From positions 593,001 to 657,000 of the forward strand of contig NZ_JABUFE010000001.1 of the NCBI RefSeq assembly GCF_013315265.1: 64,000 nucleotides of DNA, written 5' to 3'. The stretch comes from Parasulfitobacter algicola. GTDB lineage: Bacteria > Pseudomonadota > Alphaproteobacteria > Rhodobacterales > Rhodobacteraceae. Under the pieces are notes generated by a model, which saw nothing but the letters and a program-made list of their open reading frames with translations, searched no databases and was not told the DNA's origin. This document shows positions 44,501 through 53,925 of the stretch, piece after piece (position 1 is the first letter of the stretch; every line of letters begins with the position of its first letter). Made by a program: the position numbers and the translations under genes.

Positions 44501-45413
44501 CAGTCACAGGAAGCGGTCGCGGCCCGCCCCACATCTTGAAATAAATCGACCAGAAGCTGGGACTGGGATCGGTGGCTTGAACGTGTTTGGGCAAAGCAAC
44601 CCAAGGGATCGATGGATCGCGGTGGTGGACCAAATGATGGTGATAATTCAGGAAAACCATACGCACCAGCCCGTTCACCTTCAGGTTCCAGGCCCCTTCG
44701 CGATTGTCCAGGTCAGAAAAAGCGTGGTCTGTGTATTGCAGCGAACTCCAATTCACGGCAAAGGCGGCATAACAAACGGCCCACCCTGCAAGCGATAGAT
44801 CCAGCAAGAAGATCAGTGCCAACTGCACAGAAAGGCCGATCATAATATCCAGTCGCGCCCGCCAAACGGGCACCGCATCAAGGCTATCCAGAAATTCCTG
44901 CGCGCTTGTTTGTTTTGCAAACCATTCACCGGATTTTCCAAACAGACGACGCCCTTTGATCAGGTCTGCGGTAAAGAAATAGATCACTGAAAACAGTGGA
45001 AGCAAAATCCAGTAAAGCCCAGTCAGAATGCAATACCACTGCACGAATTTGACAAACCGTTTTTCGCCGGGGGCATAGTAATCAAAGCGCTCCCTTTCGG
45101 TTCGGCTGTTTTTATGGTGCGACAGGTGAAAAACCCGCTGAAGGGCAAAAGCAGTAGGAAAGAAACCTGCGATAATGCGGCCTGCATTTTCGTTGATTGT
45201 GCGGTTGTCATGAAAATGGCGATGTACGGCCTCGTGCATCAACGCGTACATCGTATTGCCAAGGAACGAAAAAATCAGCGCGGCGCCAATGAAAACGACC
45301 CAGGATTGCGTGTGCGATGCAGCCCAAAGCGTACCACAAATCCCAAGGATCGTGGCCGCCATAATCGTCAGGTTCAGCGTGCCGGGGGTTTGATCAATGG
45401 CTTTATCTGTCAT
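44475..45413 (-). CDS. membrane fatty-acid desaturase/hydroxylase family protein
   Basis: 312 residues, four or more membrane segments, with three histidine boxes: HEAVHRHFHD, HLSHH, and HHHLVHH after NYHH. Di-iron enzymes of this family desaturate or hydroxylate acyl chains or carotenoids. Overlaps its neighbours by 11 and 26 nt. Confidence 0.92.
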   Translation of the reverse strand: MTDKAIDQTPGTLNLTIMAATILGICGTLWAASHTQSWVVFIGAALIFSFLGNTMYALMHEAVHRHFHDNRTINENAGRIIAGFFPTAFALQRVFHLSHHKNSRTERERFDYYAPGEKRFVKFVQWYCILTGLYWILLPLFSVIYFFTADLIKGRRLFGKSGEWFAKQTSAQEFLDSLDAVPVWRARLDIMIGLSVQLALIFLLDLSLAGWAVCYAAFAVNWSSLQYTDHAFSDLDNREGAWNLKVNGLVRMVFLNYHHHLVHHRDPSIPWVALPKHVQATDPSPSFWSIYFKMWGGPRPLPVTDDAVNPAE

Positions 45414-46422
45414 CTAGGTCCCCTGCTGATGGGCAGCTTTTCAAAAATATATAAAGTTGTTGGGCAAAGCCATCGGGCGGCCCATGTGTAAAGGTCGGCG
45501 GGTGCCATTTCAGATCATCAAAGATGGTAAAATCATGCGAAAGGAAACTTCGGAATAACCATCCTGCAACTTTTAAGCGGATGCGGTCGGTCAGGCGGGT
45601 TTGTTCGCCAACTAGCCCCACGACCGCATGAATATCTGTGCCGCCATCCATCCTGGGGCATGTCGACAGCAAAAAGAAACTTGGGCGTGGGCCGGCCTGG
45701 CTTTGCACCAACATCAGTGTGCCACCAATCGTGGTCATCGACGCCCGAATATCGTTACCTGACAGCCACTTCATCATTCTATCGCTTAGGCTTTTGCCCG
45801 TTACTTGCGTCCGATATCCAATGCGAAACCGATCTTTTGAAAGGGCGCTGACCTTTGCAGGTTCTTTCAGAACGCGACCATGCACAGACAGCAGATGTTC
45901 CATATCAAAGCCATTTGCGATCAGCGAAAACCAAGACGTCTTGGTCGAATAGCTACCAGCCGGTCCTGCCAGAAACGAAGATACATCGAATTCCGGCACG
46001 GGAATATCATAGCGTGGCTTGTTGCCAGTATAGACAAAGATCAGTCCATATTTTTCGGCCACAGGATATGTTGGCTGAATTAGTTCAACCGATTTTGTGC
46101 CATCCGGCTTTGTAAAATGTCCGTCATGGGCGATCAATCGATGGTGAAGCGCGCAGCGGATACCGTTTTTTTCAGCCAAAGCATGTTTCAGGTGACATCC
46201 CATATGCGCGCATTGCGCAGCATAAACCGTGACCTGTCCGGTCTGAGCGGAGCGATACAGCAGGAATTCCCGATTGTATACCGTACGCACGATCGTTTTT
46301 TGCGAACCGAGTTCGTTTGATTTGGCCAAAGCATACCAGTTTTCCGGTAACGCAGGAATGTCCTCGCACGCTTTTGTGTATGAAGACCGTTCCGGCGTTA
46401 TGGTTATGCTTTGTGCGGTCAA
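45403..46422 (-). CDS. Rieske non-heme iron oxygenase
   Basis: 339 residues from TTG 46422, which overlaps the stop of the preceding gene as TTGA; a longer frame from ATG 46497 would overlap 79 nt and adds no family residues. Rieske site CAHMGC...CALHH (CxH, 16 residues, CxxH) near residue 75, and the mononuclear iron region NGFDMEHLLSVHG. Related to KshA/VanA-type monooxygenases; substrate unknown. No reductase gene nearby. Confidence 0.9.
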   Translation of the reverse strand: MTAQSITITPERSSYTKACEDIPALPENWYALAKSNELGSQKTIVRTVYNREFLLYRSAQTGQVTVYAAQCAHMGCHLKHALAEKNGIRCALHHRLIAHDGHFTKPDGTKSVELIQPTYPVAEKYGLIFVYTGNKPRYDIPVPEFDVSSFLAGPAGSYSTKTSWFSLIANGFDMEHLLSVHGRVLKEPAKVSALSKDRFRIGYRTQVTGKSLSDRMMKWLSGNDIRASMTTIGGTLMLVQSQAGPRPSFFLLSTCPRMDGGTDIHAVVGLVGEQTRLTDRIRLKVAGWLFRSFLSHDFTIFDDLKWHPPTFTHGPPDGFAQQLYIFLKSCPSAGDLDDR

Positions 46423-47003
46423 GTGCGGCGCCTTTTTCGGCCTAACAAAAAGCCGATTAGCAAACCGATGACAGCCGCAATCGTCAGAAACAGCCAAAGA
46501 TATTTCATGATCTCGCCCGAGATCGGGTTGTTGAAGATATCAGAGGAAAAATGCATGCCCGTGATCTTCCATTCGCCATCTATTCTGGCCAAGGCGGCCG
46601 TCCAACGCAGGGGCACGTCAAATTCCAACCCGCCACGCATCTTGAATGAGGCCTTTGAGAAACCAGTCGATACGGCACTATTGCCGTCAACATAAAGCGC
46701 GGACAGCACATCAGGGTCGAATGTCACGGCCATGTCGGTGACCACACTATCAGCGCCAGCCATCATGCGATCATAATATTCACGCGCCGCTGGTTTTCCG
46801 TGCACAGCCTCGTTATTCATGGCTGTGAAATAGACGTTGTCGGACAATTCATTCATCAGTGCATCCACATCTCGAGCGTCCAGTGCAGCGATGGTGCGAT
46901 CTTTCATGGCGCGAATTTCGTTGTGTATCGCCTCGTCCGTATTCTGGGCGGATAGTGGGGCTGCCAAAACAATCAGCAATATGGTTATCAATCTAAGTAC
47001 CAT
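46419..47003 (-). CDS. exported, C-terminally anchored SnoaL/NTF2-like protein
   Basis: 194 residues: signal peptide (LITILLIVLAAPLSAQ), an SnoaL/ketosteroid-isomerase-like domain (DVDALMNELSDNVYFTAM; WTAALARIDGEWKITGMHF), then a C-terminal membrane helix (YLWLFLTIAAVIGLLIGFLL) and a basic tail. So the cone-shaped pocket faces the periplasm on the inner membrane. Could be a cyclase, isomerase or lipid-binding domain. Confidence 0.85.
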   Translation of the reverse strand: MVLRLITILLIVLAAPLSAQNTDEAIHNEIRAMKDRTIAALDARDVDALMNELSDNVYFTAMNNEAVHGKPAAREYYDRMMAGADSVVTDMAVTFDPDVLSALYVDGNSAVSTGFSKASFKMRGGLEFDVPLRWTAALARIDGEWKITGMHFSSDIFNNPISGEIMKYLWLFLTIAAVIGLLIGFLLGRKRRRT

Positions 47004-47046
47004 CGGTATGATCCATTTTCTGTCCCTTATATACGATCAGACTACG

Positions 47047-48117
47047 CTAAAGCAGGCCAATTTCAATTTTTGAATTCCTAAAATCATCTTTTAGGGGCAT
47101 GGGGTGATCAGGGCTTAGCGTGACGGCATAAATCACACTTTCATAATCCCGGTGCCCAAAAGCTTTGCACAATGGCGCAAGCAGCTTGTCATCTTGCGCC
47201 AGCCCAAGGGTTGCCATCGCGACGCCCCGTTGATGTGCGATGTTCAAAGCCGCACGGACTAAATCCTTGGCAATTTGGGATGTGCACGTTGTCAGAAAAG
47301 ACAAAAATGCATTGGACAATTCATGCCCCTCAGGGGGAAGCCGGGGCAGATTTATAATCCGGCTAAACAGATTAACCACGGGTCGAAAACGCGCTAGCTG
47401 TGCAGTATAGCCGTGCACGATCATCCGCTTTTCAGGCGATTGCTGCCAAACTGCGACTGTGCCCGTAATCGTGCCATTATCTTCTGCAATCAGAAAATCC
47501 TGCGGCGTTAGATTTTGAAAAGACCCAAAATCAGTGATGTAGGGCGACAACGGGCGGTGCTGACTTTGTTGATTCAGGAAGTTTCGCAGGTTTGTCATAT
47601 CGTGGGCCGTCGCATGTCGAACATTCTTGGGGTGTTGATATCTGCGGCTGCCAAAGGCTAGCGAATGATATCGAAACAGCGGTTCAAAGCGCGGAAATCC
47701 GGGCAGACCGGCCTGAACCAAACGCCTTGCGCGGGCGTTATCAGCAACAATCGAAACCAGATACCACCCCGGATCATTTTGCCGCAGATGGGTATGAATT
47801 GCAGCCATTCCATCGCGTAAAATGACAGGTTTGCTTTGAAAACGAGTCGCAATGCGCAGTTGATTGAACCATGCCAATCGCTGCCGTTTTCCCTGAAAAT
47901 GGCATGGGAAAACACTGCAGCTGGCCATTCCGGTGGGTGTTTCACCATGATATCCAATGATCGAATTATGATCTACGTCTGCCCAAAGTGGCGCGTGGTG
48001 GCCCGCTGCGCTTTGATAAGACAGACTGATCCATCCTGGCATTATGGCGGTATTCAAAAGCTGATCTATTGCGGGTTGATCGCCCTGATCGGCCTTTTTG
48101 AAGTGATACGGCGTCAT
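47047..48117 (-). CDS. GNAT-like acyltransferase
   Basis: 356 residues, apparently two GNAT-like halves. The N-terminal half has ADQGDQPAIDQLLNTAIMPG and VSIVADNARARRLVQAGLPG; the C-terminal half has DFLIAEDNGTITGTVAVWQQ and VAMATLGLAQDDKL. Overlaps the upstream radical SAM gene by 4 nt. Acceptor unknown. Confidence 0.75.
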   Translation of the reverse strand: MTPYHFKKADQGDQPAIDQLLNTAIMPGWISLSYQSAAGHHAPLWADVDHNSIIGYHGETPTGMASCSVFPCHFQGKRQRLAWFNQLRIATRFQSKPVILRDGMAAIHTHLRQNDPGWYLVSIVADNARARRLVQAGLPGFPRFEPLFRYHSLAFGSRRYQHPKNVRHATAHDMTNLRNFLNQQSQHRPLSPYITDFGSFQNLTPQDFLIAEDNGTITGTVAVWQQSPEKRMIVHGYTAQLARFRPVVNLFSRIINLPRLPPEGHELSNAFLSFLTTCTSQIAKDLVRAALNIAHQRGVAMATLGLAQDDKLLAPLCKAFGHRDYESVIYAVTLSPDHPMPLKDDFRNSKIEIGLL

Positions 48118-49469
48118 GCAACCTTCAGCAATTCACCCGACCAGTTTGGATCACCAAAAGGTAACATATGGCGTTTGTTGACCTCTTGCCGGTGCAGGTA
48201 ATTGATCAGAAAAAAGGCGCGCATCATGGTGAAATCACCGCGGTTCAGCTTGTCAAATCCGCGTTTCATCATACCGGGAATGGAATAGAATTTTTTGCGC
48301 GCTTGAACACAACGTTGGGTGATTTCTTCGCCAGACATGCCGCCGGTATCAAAGGGCAATGTATTATAGGAATAGGCATCGTTCAGCCACCACGCGTCAT
48401 AATGCAGCTGCCCGTTGTCTTTCAAACGTTTGTAAAGCGGGGTACCTGGGAATGGGGTCAGGTGATTGAACGCGGCCAAGAAAAAGTCATTATCCATCGC
48501 GAAATCATAGGCATTTTCAAAGGTTTCAGCCGTTTCTGTGCCATAGCCAAAGATAAACGTACCATAAATCCGAATGCCATATTTGCGCAAATTGGCCAGC
48601 GCATTGGCATACCCTCCACCCATCGTATTGAATTTCTTACCCATTGCGCGCAGTGTGTCGCGTTCAAGGCTTTCAAATCCGATCAATACGCCACGACACC
48701 CACTGCGAGCCAGGGTCGCCACAAACTCTTCATTGTGGGCGGCGTCAACGCTCATCTGTGTGACCCACCGGATGTTGACGGGGGCAATGGCTTCGGCCAG
48801 TTCTTGGGCTTTGGGAATTGAACCTGCAAAATTATCATCCACAAAGAAAAACAACCGCTTTTCGTGTTTGATCTGTTCCAGTTCAGCCACAATTTTATCT
48901 ACAGGGCGGCGGCGATGGGTTTGGCCGAAAAAGGCCTGGATCGCACAGAATTCACAAGGAAAACGGCAGCCCCGCCCGGTTTCGACCAACCCAAGCGGCA
49001 GATATCTTTTGCCTTTGAAAACCGATCTGTCGAAGTGCACGTTATCCAGAGATCCGCGGTCATAGCCTTTATAAACGGGCTTTAGTGTCCCGTGGCGGGC
49101 ATCATCAATGACATCGGCCCATGCGCTTTCGGCTTCACCAATGACCACAGCTTCTGCATATTGGGCGACCTCATCCGGCATCAATGTGGCGTGGAACCCG
49201 CCCATCACAACCGGAATACCCTTGGCACGATAGGTCGACGCGATCTGATACGCGCGCTTGGCGGTATAGGTTTCAATTGGGATCGCCACCAGATCGGTGG
49301 GGGCATCGAAGTCAATCGGCTCCATCCTATCATCGAAAAACTGGATTTCGACATCATCCGGGGTCAGATGCGCAAGTGCCGCAATGGGCAAAGATTCCAT
49401 CTGCCACGTCCGCATATAGTTTTCACCGGGACGCCTGCCGATGGATGGATGGACAAAGGTGACTTTCAT
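48114..49469 (-). CDS. B12-binding-type radical SAM protein (1)
   Basis: 451 residues. N-terminal Rossmann-like B12-binding-type domain (residues 1-130, IPVVMGGFHATLMPDEVAQY); radical SAM core with CRFPCEFC (Cys168, 172, 175). The cobalamin lower-ligand motif DxHxxG is absent, so cobalamin may be bound base-off or not at all. Class members methylate unactivated carbons or close rings. 4-nt overlaps on both sides; paralog of the next gene. Confidence 0.9.
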   Translation of the reverse strand: MKVTFVHPSIGRRPGENYMRTWQMESLPIAALAHLTPDDVEIQFFDDRMEPIDFDAPTDLVAIPIETYTAKRAYQIASTYRAKGIPVVMGGFHATLMPDEVAQYAEAVVIGEAESAWADVIDDARHGTLKPVYKGYDRGSLDNVHFDRSVFKGKRYLPLGLVETGRGCRFPCEFCAIQAFFGQTHRRRPVDKIVAELEQIKHEKRLFFFVDDNFAGSIPKAQELAEAIAPVNIRWVTQMSVDAAHNEEFVATLARSGCRGVLIGFESLERDTLRAMGKKFNTMGGGYANALANLRKYGIRIYGTFIFGYGTETAETFENAYDFAMDNDFFLAAFNHLTPFPGTPLYKRLKDNGQLHYDAWWLNDAYSYNTLPFDTGGMSGEEITQRCVQARKKFYSIPGMMKRGFDKLNRGDFTMMRAFFLINYLHRQEVNKRHMLPFGDPNWSGELLKVA

Positions 49470-50800
49470 GATGCTTTCAACTCGTATCCAATGGGCCAGT
49501 CGCAGGTGTAATGGCTGTGCAAATGGTTGGCGTAAAAGCGATATCCAAGGTTGGCGAGGATCGAGATTGGCAATTGTGTCCGCGATTTTGCCAGCCGTTT
49601 CAGAATTGCGCGACGGGAATAGACGTTTTGCCAGGCCCAGACATGGCCGTCTTGTAGTTCTTCGCCGGTCATTTTGGATGGGCGATAAACGACGTGCTGG
49701 CCGTCATAAAGTTCCCAATCCCGCGTTGTAATGCGACCTTCGGCGTTTAGGCGATGATACAATGGTGTGCCAGGGAACGGGGTCTGAATGGCAAAGCGTG
49801 GCAGGTCGATACCGGCATCAATCGCAAAGTCAGCGGTCCGCTGAAACACGCCCGTATCATCCGTGTCATAGCCAAAGACAAAACAGCCATAGATGCTGAT
49901 GTTCAGGCGGTGCAGATCCTCGATCACTTTGGTATAGGTGTTGGGCTGGTTGAATTTTTTGTGCACACTGCCAAGGGCATCGGTTGATATGCTTTCAAAG
50001 CCAATCAGCACACCGGAACAGCCACTTTTGGCCATCAGTTCCATCAAGTCCGGGTCGCGGCCGATCAGGCTGGTGACCAGACCAAACCAGCGGATATTCA
50101 ACGGGACCAATGCCTCAAACAGTGATTTGGCATAGGCCCGGTCCGAAATTAGGTTGAGGTCGATAAAGATATTTCGTTTTTTGCCAAACTGCTTGATGTC
50201 ATGGGCGACATGTTCAACTGGCTTCTGGAATTGCTTACGTCCCCATGCGGATGGTGACACGCAAAAATCGCAAGCGTGGGCGCAGGCGCGCGTGGCCTCA
50301 AAAACAGCTTGGGTGATGTATTTCCCGCGATCCAGACGGTCGCGTTCAGGAATAACCATTTGGTTCAGATTGAAATCAGACCCCTGATCATAGCGTCCTT
50401 TCAATTGTCCTTTGGCAAAATCCTGCAACAGACGTGGCCAAGACATTTCCGCGTATCCGACGCAAATGGCATCACAATGCTGCGCGGCTTCATCCGGCAT
50501 CAGGGTTACATGCGGGCCGCCAAGAACGACCGGAATACCATTGGCCCGAAATTTTGCGGCCAGTTCATAACAGCGCGGCGCTGTGCCGGTGATCACGGTC
50601 ATGCCGATCAGATCGACATTCAGATCACTTGGCAGATCCTCGATCCCTTCGTCATAAAGCTGAAATTCAATATCCAACTCGGGCGGGGCAAGGGCGGTTA
50701 AAGTCGTCAGCGTCAATGGTTGATAGCGCAGGGATTTTTTGAAAATACCGCCACGGTGCCGATAAAGCGGCCCTTTGGGAGAGATCAGCGCAATACGCAT
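49466..50800 (-). CDS. B12-binding-type radical SAM protein (2)
   Basis: 444 residues with the same plan as its neighbour: B12-type domain (GIPVVLGGPHVTLMPDEAAQ) and radical SAM CAHACDFC (Cys173, 177, 180), then FGYDTDDTGVFQRTADFAID and GTPLYHRLNAEGRI. DxHxxG is again absent. The two share many blocks along their length (GVLIGFES, YGxFxFGY, PFPGTPLY), so they arose by duplication and probably act on the same scaffold. Confidence 0.9.
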   Translation of the reverse strand: MRIALISPKGPLYRHRGGIFKKSLRYQPLTLTTLTALAPPELDIEFQLYDEGIEDLPSDLNVDLIGMTVITGTAPRCYELAAKFRANGIPVVLGGPHVTLMPDEAAQHCDAICVGYAEMSWPRLLQDFAKGQLKGRYDQGSDFNLNQMVIPERDRLDRGKYITQAVFEATRACAHACDFCVSPSAWGRKQFQKPVEHVAHDIKQFGKKRNIFIDLNLISDRAYAKSLFEALVPLNIRWFGLVTSLIGRDPDLMELMAKSGCSGVLIGFESISTDALGSVHKKFNQPNTYTKVIEDLHRLNISIYGCFVFGYDTDDTGVFQRTADFAIDAGIDLPRFAIQTPFPGTPLYHRLNAEGRITTRDWELYDGQHVVYRPSKMTGEELQDGHVWAWQNVYSRRAILKRLAKSRTQLPISILANLGYRFYANHLHSHYTCDWPIGYELKAS

Positions 50801-50828
50801 ACATCAAACTTTGTCAGCGTGCGGGATT

Positions 50829-52364
50829 TCAACAAGTCTGCAATTCCTTACCTTTTCCCCAGATATCATAGCTATCGACACCCGGTTTCAACAACACGGG
50901 CACTTTAATATCTGAAAGCCTGTGCCCTTGGGTCAGCCTAAAGGCGATATAGCGATCCAGCAAGTCGGTGTATTGTATCACCTGCGGCCGTGCCAACTGC
51001 CCAATGGCGCGGGCATAGGCGTATTGCGGGTTTGTTTTCAGACATTCATCAATTTGCTCGGCGATATCTGGTCTTGGCGTGACGTTTGCATCAATTCCGA
51101 TATCATATCGACAGGGGTGGTCGTATCTGGGGATCAGAATGCAAGGAAATCCCAGATCATGCATGCAGGATAAGACAAAGTCTTCGGTCAGTTTTTCCCC
51201 GACCAAATCAACAGTTTGCCCAGATCGCCCCATGAATTTCAGCATCGGCAGATCGCTGCCGTTATAATAGCCAGTGCACTGAACCCGATCGCCGATGCGG
51301 TAGCGGTAAAAGCCACCAGTATTGGTGACGATCAGGTCATATGTTTCCCCTTTGGACAATGCATCGACCGTGAAGATTTTGCGGTGTTCATCTTCGAATT
51401 CCAGAAACGCACTGTGTAAGGCCGGAACAGGATTGGCAGCATCACATAAGGGAAAGGTAAAGACACCTTCGGTCGCCAACAGTCCCTTGGGCTGCAGATA
51501 TATATCGGGCAGACGGCTTTGCAGATCGCTAAAAAACGGGGCTGAACTGGCGTCGGCCCAGGTACTGACGATAGTCAAGTCTGGCCAAAGATGCGATGGT
51601 CCGTGTTCAACCAGCTTGGCCTGTTCCGGGTTCACTGGGATACCGAAATCTCCATCATGGATCGCCTTGGCGACCTGATCTGGGTTTTGGGTGATCGTAT
51701 CCAGAATACCGGTCAGGAAAGTCGGGCTCCAAACGGATATCAAGGTCAAATCGTGGGTGGCTGCCAACCATGCGGCAGTGGCAATGGACCAGCGTTCAGG
51801 GTCGGACAAAGACGGACTATAAACCGAAACATCTGCAATATGGCTTGCCGCTTCGGCACCAAAATAAGCCGCATCCGAAGGCAGCCCGACCGGCAAACCA
51901 CCCACATCGCTTTGCGTTTGCATCACGGGACTGATCGCAAAATACGCCCTGCCTGACATGATTTTCGGATAATGCGTTAGAAAATCAGAAAACCACGGCA
52001 GGATACTGCGCTGAAAATCTGACAAGAGCCTGGTGTTAAAGGGGATATGCTTCTGCCCACCCGAACTGCCCCCTGTCAGTTCGAACATTATCGTCGGGTC
52101 TGATGTCAGGGCCGTGTGATCCCCTGCGATGATCTGATCGATATAGGGTTTCAGATCCTGGTATGCGCTGATCGGGACATTTGCCTGAAAGGCATCCAGC
52201 GTCATGATATCGCTAAAGCTATGATCGCGGCCAAACTGACTGCGCGCATTTTCACGCAGCAGGTTTGTTAGATAGCAGATTTGTTGTTTTTTCGGCTGCA
52301 AGGCAGACTTGTGATAGCTGGCCAACATGGGCCTGCCCAATTCAAGCAGTGATGACCATCCCAT
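50829..52364 (-). CDS. GH3-family acyl-adenylating (amido synthetase-like) enzyme
   Basis: 511 residues from ATG 52364, with AAAAGGGG about ten bases upstream; an ATG seven codons earlier is within that site. Motif 1 FELTGGSSGGQKHIPF, motif 2 region LLATEGVFTFP, motif 3 NTGGFYRYRIGDRVQCTGY. GH3 enzymes (plant JAR1/GH3 and bacterial homologs) adenylate carboxylates and condense them with amines. It is the only acyl-activating enzyme of the cluster. Confidence 0.92.
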   Translation of the reverse strand: MGWSSLLELGRPMLASYHKSALQPKKQQICYLTNLLRENARSQFGRDHSFSDIMTLDAFQANVPISAYQDLKPYIDQIIAGDHTALTSDPTIMFELTGGSSGGQKHIPFNTRLLSDFQRSILPWFSDFLTHYPKIMSGRAYFAISPVMQTQSDVGGLPVGLPSDAAYFGAEAASHIADVSVYSPSLSDPERWSIATAAWLAATHDLTLISVWSPTFLTGILDTITQNPDQVAKAIHDGDFGIPVNPEQAKLVEHGPSHLWPDLTIVSTWADASSAPFFSDLQSRLPDIYLQPKGLLATEGVFTFPLCDAANPVPALHSAFLEFEDEHRKIFTVDALSKGETYDLIVTNTGGFYRYRIGDRVQCTGYYNGSDLPMLKFMGRSGQTVDLVGEKLTEDFVLSCMHDLGFPCILIPRYDHPCRYDIGIDANVTPRPDIAEQIDECLKTNPQYAYARAIGQLARPQVIQYTDLLDRYIAFRLTQGHRLSDIKVPVLLKPGVDSYDIWGKGKELQTC

Positions 52365-53097
52365 TGCAGGAATACCCCTTTTCAAACTGCTTTCGTGCCA
52401 TCGGTTTCAGATTGTCATGCGATAATTCGCACAGACACAGCAATTCATCGCCCTTGGCAAAATCCGGGTTCTTTTCCAGAAAAAACCGGACGTATTTGTT
52501 ATTGTGTGCACCGGGGTCCAGACCATCAAAGCTTTCCAGCAAACCGCTGGCGCAGTCCTTTGGGCGCACAAGGCCAGTATTCGGGTCATAAGTGTTTGAA
52601 AACTTGGTGTGCCCCACGGCTGTGATCAGATCGACAATATCAGGCGGCGTTGCGCAGTCTGGCGTCGGATAATAGGAATACGTAAAAGCGGGCAGATACC
52701 GAAACGTGCGGTGACCCTTTGAAATAAGTAGCCAATAAAGCGGGATGTCGGGTGCGGCCCGTTTTACCGAACCGGCGTGTTCGATCCATGAAAATGGCAA
52801 GATTTGTTGGCCCCAATGATCACGTTCGATCACTGTATCACCAGAATAAAGAATGCGAATTGGCCCAAATTTCGAAGGTTGCAGCCATGTGTCAATCGTC
52901 GAAAATCCACACAGTTTTCCCAAAGGGTCCGACAGTATGATAACCCAAGCTTTTTCGTTGAAATCGCGATGAAATACATCAAGATCAGCAGGGTTGTAAT
53001 ATTTACGATAGATGTCGAACAGTCCGCAGATCAACTGATCGGTAAAGGACTCTTTGGGAATAATTTTCGAACATAAAGTCATGATGTGTCTCGGCAC
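52342..53097 (-). CDS. uncharacterised GNAT-like protein
   Basis: 251 residues, not firmly recognised. YYNPADLDVFHRDFNEKAWV and LCGFSTIDTWLQPSKFGPIR resemble the first strands of a GNAT fold; ILYSGDTVIERDHWGQQIL would be the cofactor side; YWLLISKGHRTFRYLPAFTY follows. First gene of the leftward cluster, 51 bp after cysQ on the same strand. Could acylate or hold the amine partner of the GH3 enzyme. Confidence 0.65.
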   Translation of the reverse strand: MPRHIMTLCSKIIPKESFTDQLICGLFDIYRKYYNPADLDVFHRDFNEKAWVIILSDPLGKLCGFSTIDTWLQPSKFGPIRILYSGDTVIERDHWGQQILPFSWIEHAGSVKRAAPDIPLYWLLISKGHRTFRYLPAFTYSYYPTPDCATPPDIVDLITAVGHTKFSNTYDPNTGLVRPKDCASGLLESFDGLDPGAHNNKYVRFFLEKNPDFAKGDELLCLCELSHDNLKPMARKQFEKGYSCNGMVITA

Positions 53098-53148
53098 AGC
53101 GAATACATCTAAACTATGGAATTCTGTCTGATTTGCAAATGCAACAGA

Positions 53149-53925
53149 TCAATAGATCAGCGCCGATGTGATCGTATCATGCAGCTTTGCGCCAGCTGCA
53201 ACAACGCCATTGACCTGCGGTTTATGGTTGTTGAAACGCAAATCCGCGCCATTTTGCGTGCTAGCACGACCCGTTGCCTCTTGTACGATCAAGACACCTG
53301 CAGCGATGTCCCATTCCCATGTCGGCCGAAAGGTCAGCATCGCATCAAAGCGCCCTTCGGCAACAAGGCTAAGACGATAGGCCAGCGAAGACCGAAAACT
53401 GCGCTTTAACGGTGGTTCGCCGTCTTTCCAGTGTTCGGCGAACAGGTTTGGTTTTGCGGTCAGGGCCGTTGCATTTGCCATATCGTCAGTATCAGAGACC
53501 GTCAGGCGCATATCATTTAAATAAGCGCCATTACCGACTGAGGCACTGTAAATTTTTTCCATCATTGGCAGGTAAACGACCGCAGCAACGGATATACCAT
53601 TTTCAACGATCGCAAGGGAATGCGACCAGCTTTTGCTGCCTTCGATAAAGGCGCGAGTGCCGTCGATCGGGTCGATGATGAATGTGCGCTGTGTTTCGAT
53701 ACGCGCCAGATCATCTTCGGTTTCTTCGCTAAGCCAGCCATAATCAGGACGCGCGGCCATCAGTGTTTCACGCAGCATTCCATCAACGGCCAGATCGGCT
53801 TCGGTCACTGGACCTGCGCCATCGGGCTTATCCCACACTTGCGCTGATGCGTTGAAAAACCGACTGGCAATTTTACCGGCGTCTTTGGCTGCTTTGATCA
53901 GAAGGTCAAGATCATTCTCCGGCAA
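53149..53925 (-). CDS. cysQ: 3'(2'),5'-bisphosphate nucleotidase / inositol-monophosphatase family
   Basis: 258 residues. Metal-binding motifs WLSEETEDD, DPIDGTRAFIEG and WEWDIAAGVLIVQEA. Hydrolyses 3'-phosphoadenosine 5'-phosphate or inositol phosphate. Overlaps pmbA by 14 nt. Confidence 0.9.
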   Translation of the reverse strand: MPENDLDLLIKAAKDAGKIASRFFNASAQVWDKPDGAGPVTEADLAVDGMLRETLMAARPDYGWLSEETEDDLARIETQRTFIIDPIDGTRAFIEGSKSWSHSLAIVENGISVAAVVYLPMMEKIYSASVGNGAYLNDMRLTVSDTDDMANATALTAKPNLFAEHWKDGEPPLKRSFRSSLAYRLSLVAEGRFDAMLTFRPTWEWDIAAGVLIVQEATGRASTQNGADLRFNNHKPQVNGVVAAGAKLHDTITSALIY

